Translations under genes and position numbers: made by a program
In this document: piece by piece, positions 63,871-64,000 of the stretch
Numbering within the stretch: position 1 is the first letter of the stretch
Layout of the letters: each line of letters begins with the position of its first letter
The notes under the pieces: model-generated
What the model was told of the DNA's origin: nothing
Databases searched by the model: none
The model's input: only the letters and a program-made list of their open reading frames with translations
Assembly: GCF_018691265.1 (NCBI RefSeq)
Contig: NW_024881272.1
Location: 27,842,823-27,906,822, forward strand
Direction of reading: 5' to 3'
Source: Tyto alba
Taxonomy: Eukaryota > Chordata > Aves > Strigiformes > Tytonidae
DNA: 64,000 bases

Positions 63871-64000
63871 GTGAAAGGGTCTGAGTTGGAGTTTTGTGTC
63901 CTTGCACGAGAGCTCTGGTGCTTCCCTAGTAGACTGAAAATGAGACTACTGCTGCTTTATAAGAGGTCTGTTCCAGCCACATTGCTCTACAGCTTGGCAG

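Larger units (their letters stand above)
50171..64000 (+). other. Presumed first intron (T-rich) of the plus-strand gene
   Basis: Sampled lines show two to three times as many T as A on the plus strand (for example 52741-52800 and 53041-53100), the usual mark of introns transcribed to the right. I recognised no transposon. Three short splice-flanked open frames (53.5, 59.3 and 63.8 kb) are listed separately as weak exon candidates; otherwise I see nothing specific. Confidence 0.5.

Noticed and set aside
1..64000. tRNA, rRNA, CRISPR arrays, bacterial operons
   Set aside because: I looked for B-box-like sequence (GGTTCRANNCC) and regularly spaced direct repeats and saw none. The overall character is that of a vertebrate chromosome.

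Overview
The window looks like nuclear DNA from a bird. The evidence is long AT-rich non-coding stretches with few repeats, several CR1 LINE copies (one near 8.5-9.0 kb keeps the typical avian 3' tail), one solo LTR of a type I know from bird genomes, and two sharp CpG islands. The LTR type hints at Neoaves rather than chicken relatives, but that is weak. No prokaryotic feature, CRISPR array, rRNA or tRNA was seen.

The one gene I recognise from its protein is AGBL4 (cytosolic carboxypeptidase 6, CCP6, a tubulin deglutamylase) on the minus strand. Exon 1 (28241-28271) lies in the first CpG island and exon 2 (10799-10921) lies 17.3 kb further on. Their splice phases match, and together they give the first 51 residues. 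A perfect 14-bp RFX X-box sits 79 bp upstream of the start codon, which suits a cilium and microtubule gene. Positions 1-10798 are the start of intron 2, and 10922-28240 is intron 1. Both introns have a visible A excess on the plus strand, as expected for minus-strand transcription.

From 28.4 to 49 kb lies an intergenic stretch. It holds a degenerate ~90-bp tandem repeat, a 2.4-kb pyrimidine-rich block, a minus-strand solo LTR (36707-37260), a possible L1-like fragment (about 40.5-40.86 kb), a 1.3-kb decayed CR1 (42.2-43.5 kb), and a possible small two-exon gene (46.8-48.6 kb).

A second CpG island (49.05-50.17 kb) has a YY1 box and a splice donor on the plus strand. From 50.2 kb to the end the plus strand is T-rich and holds no recognisable gene, consistent with a long first intron of a plus-strand gene. 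In human, AGBL4 and ELAVL4 are divergent neighbours, so this island may be the distal ELAVL4 promoter. That is inferred from synteny only. A few short splice-flanked open frames in 53-64 kb are listed as weak exon candidates.
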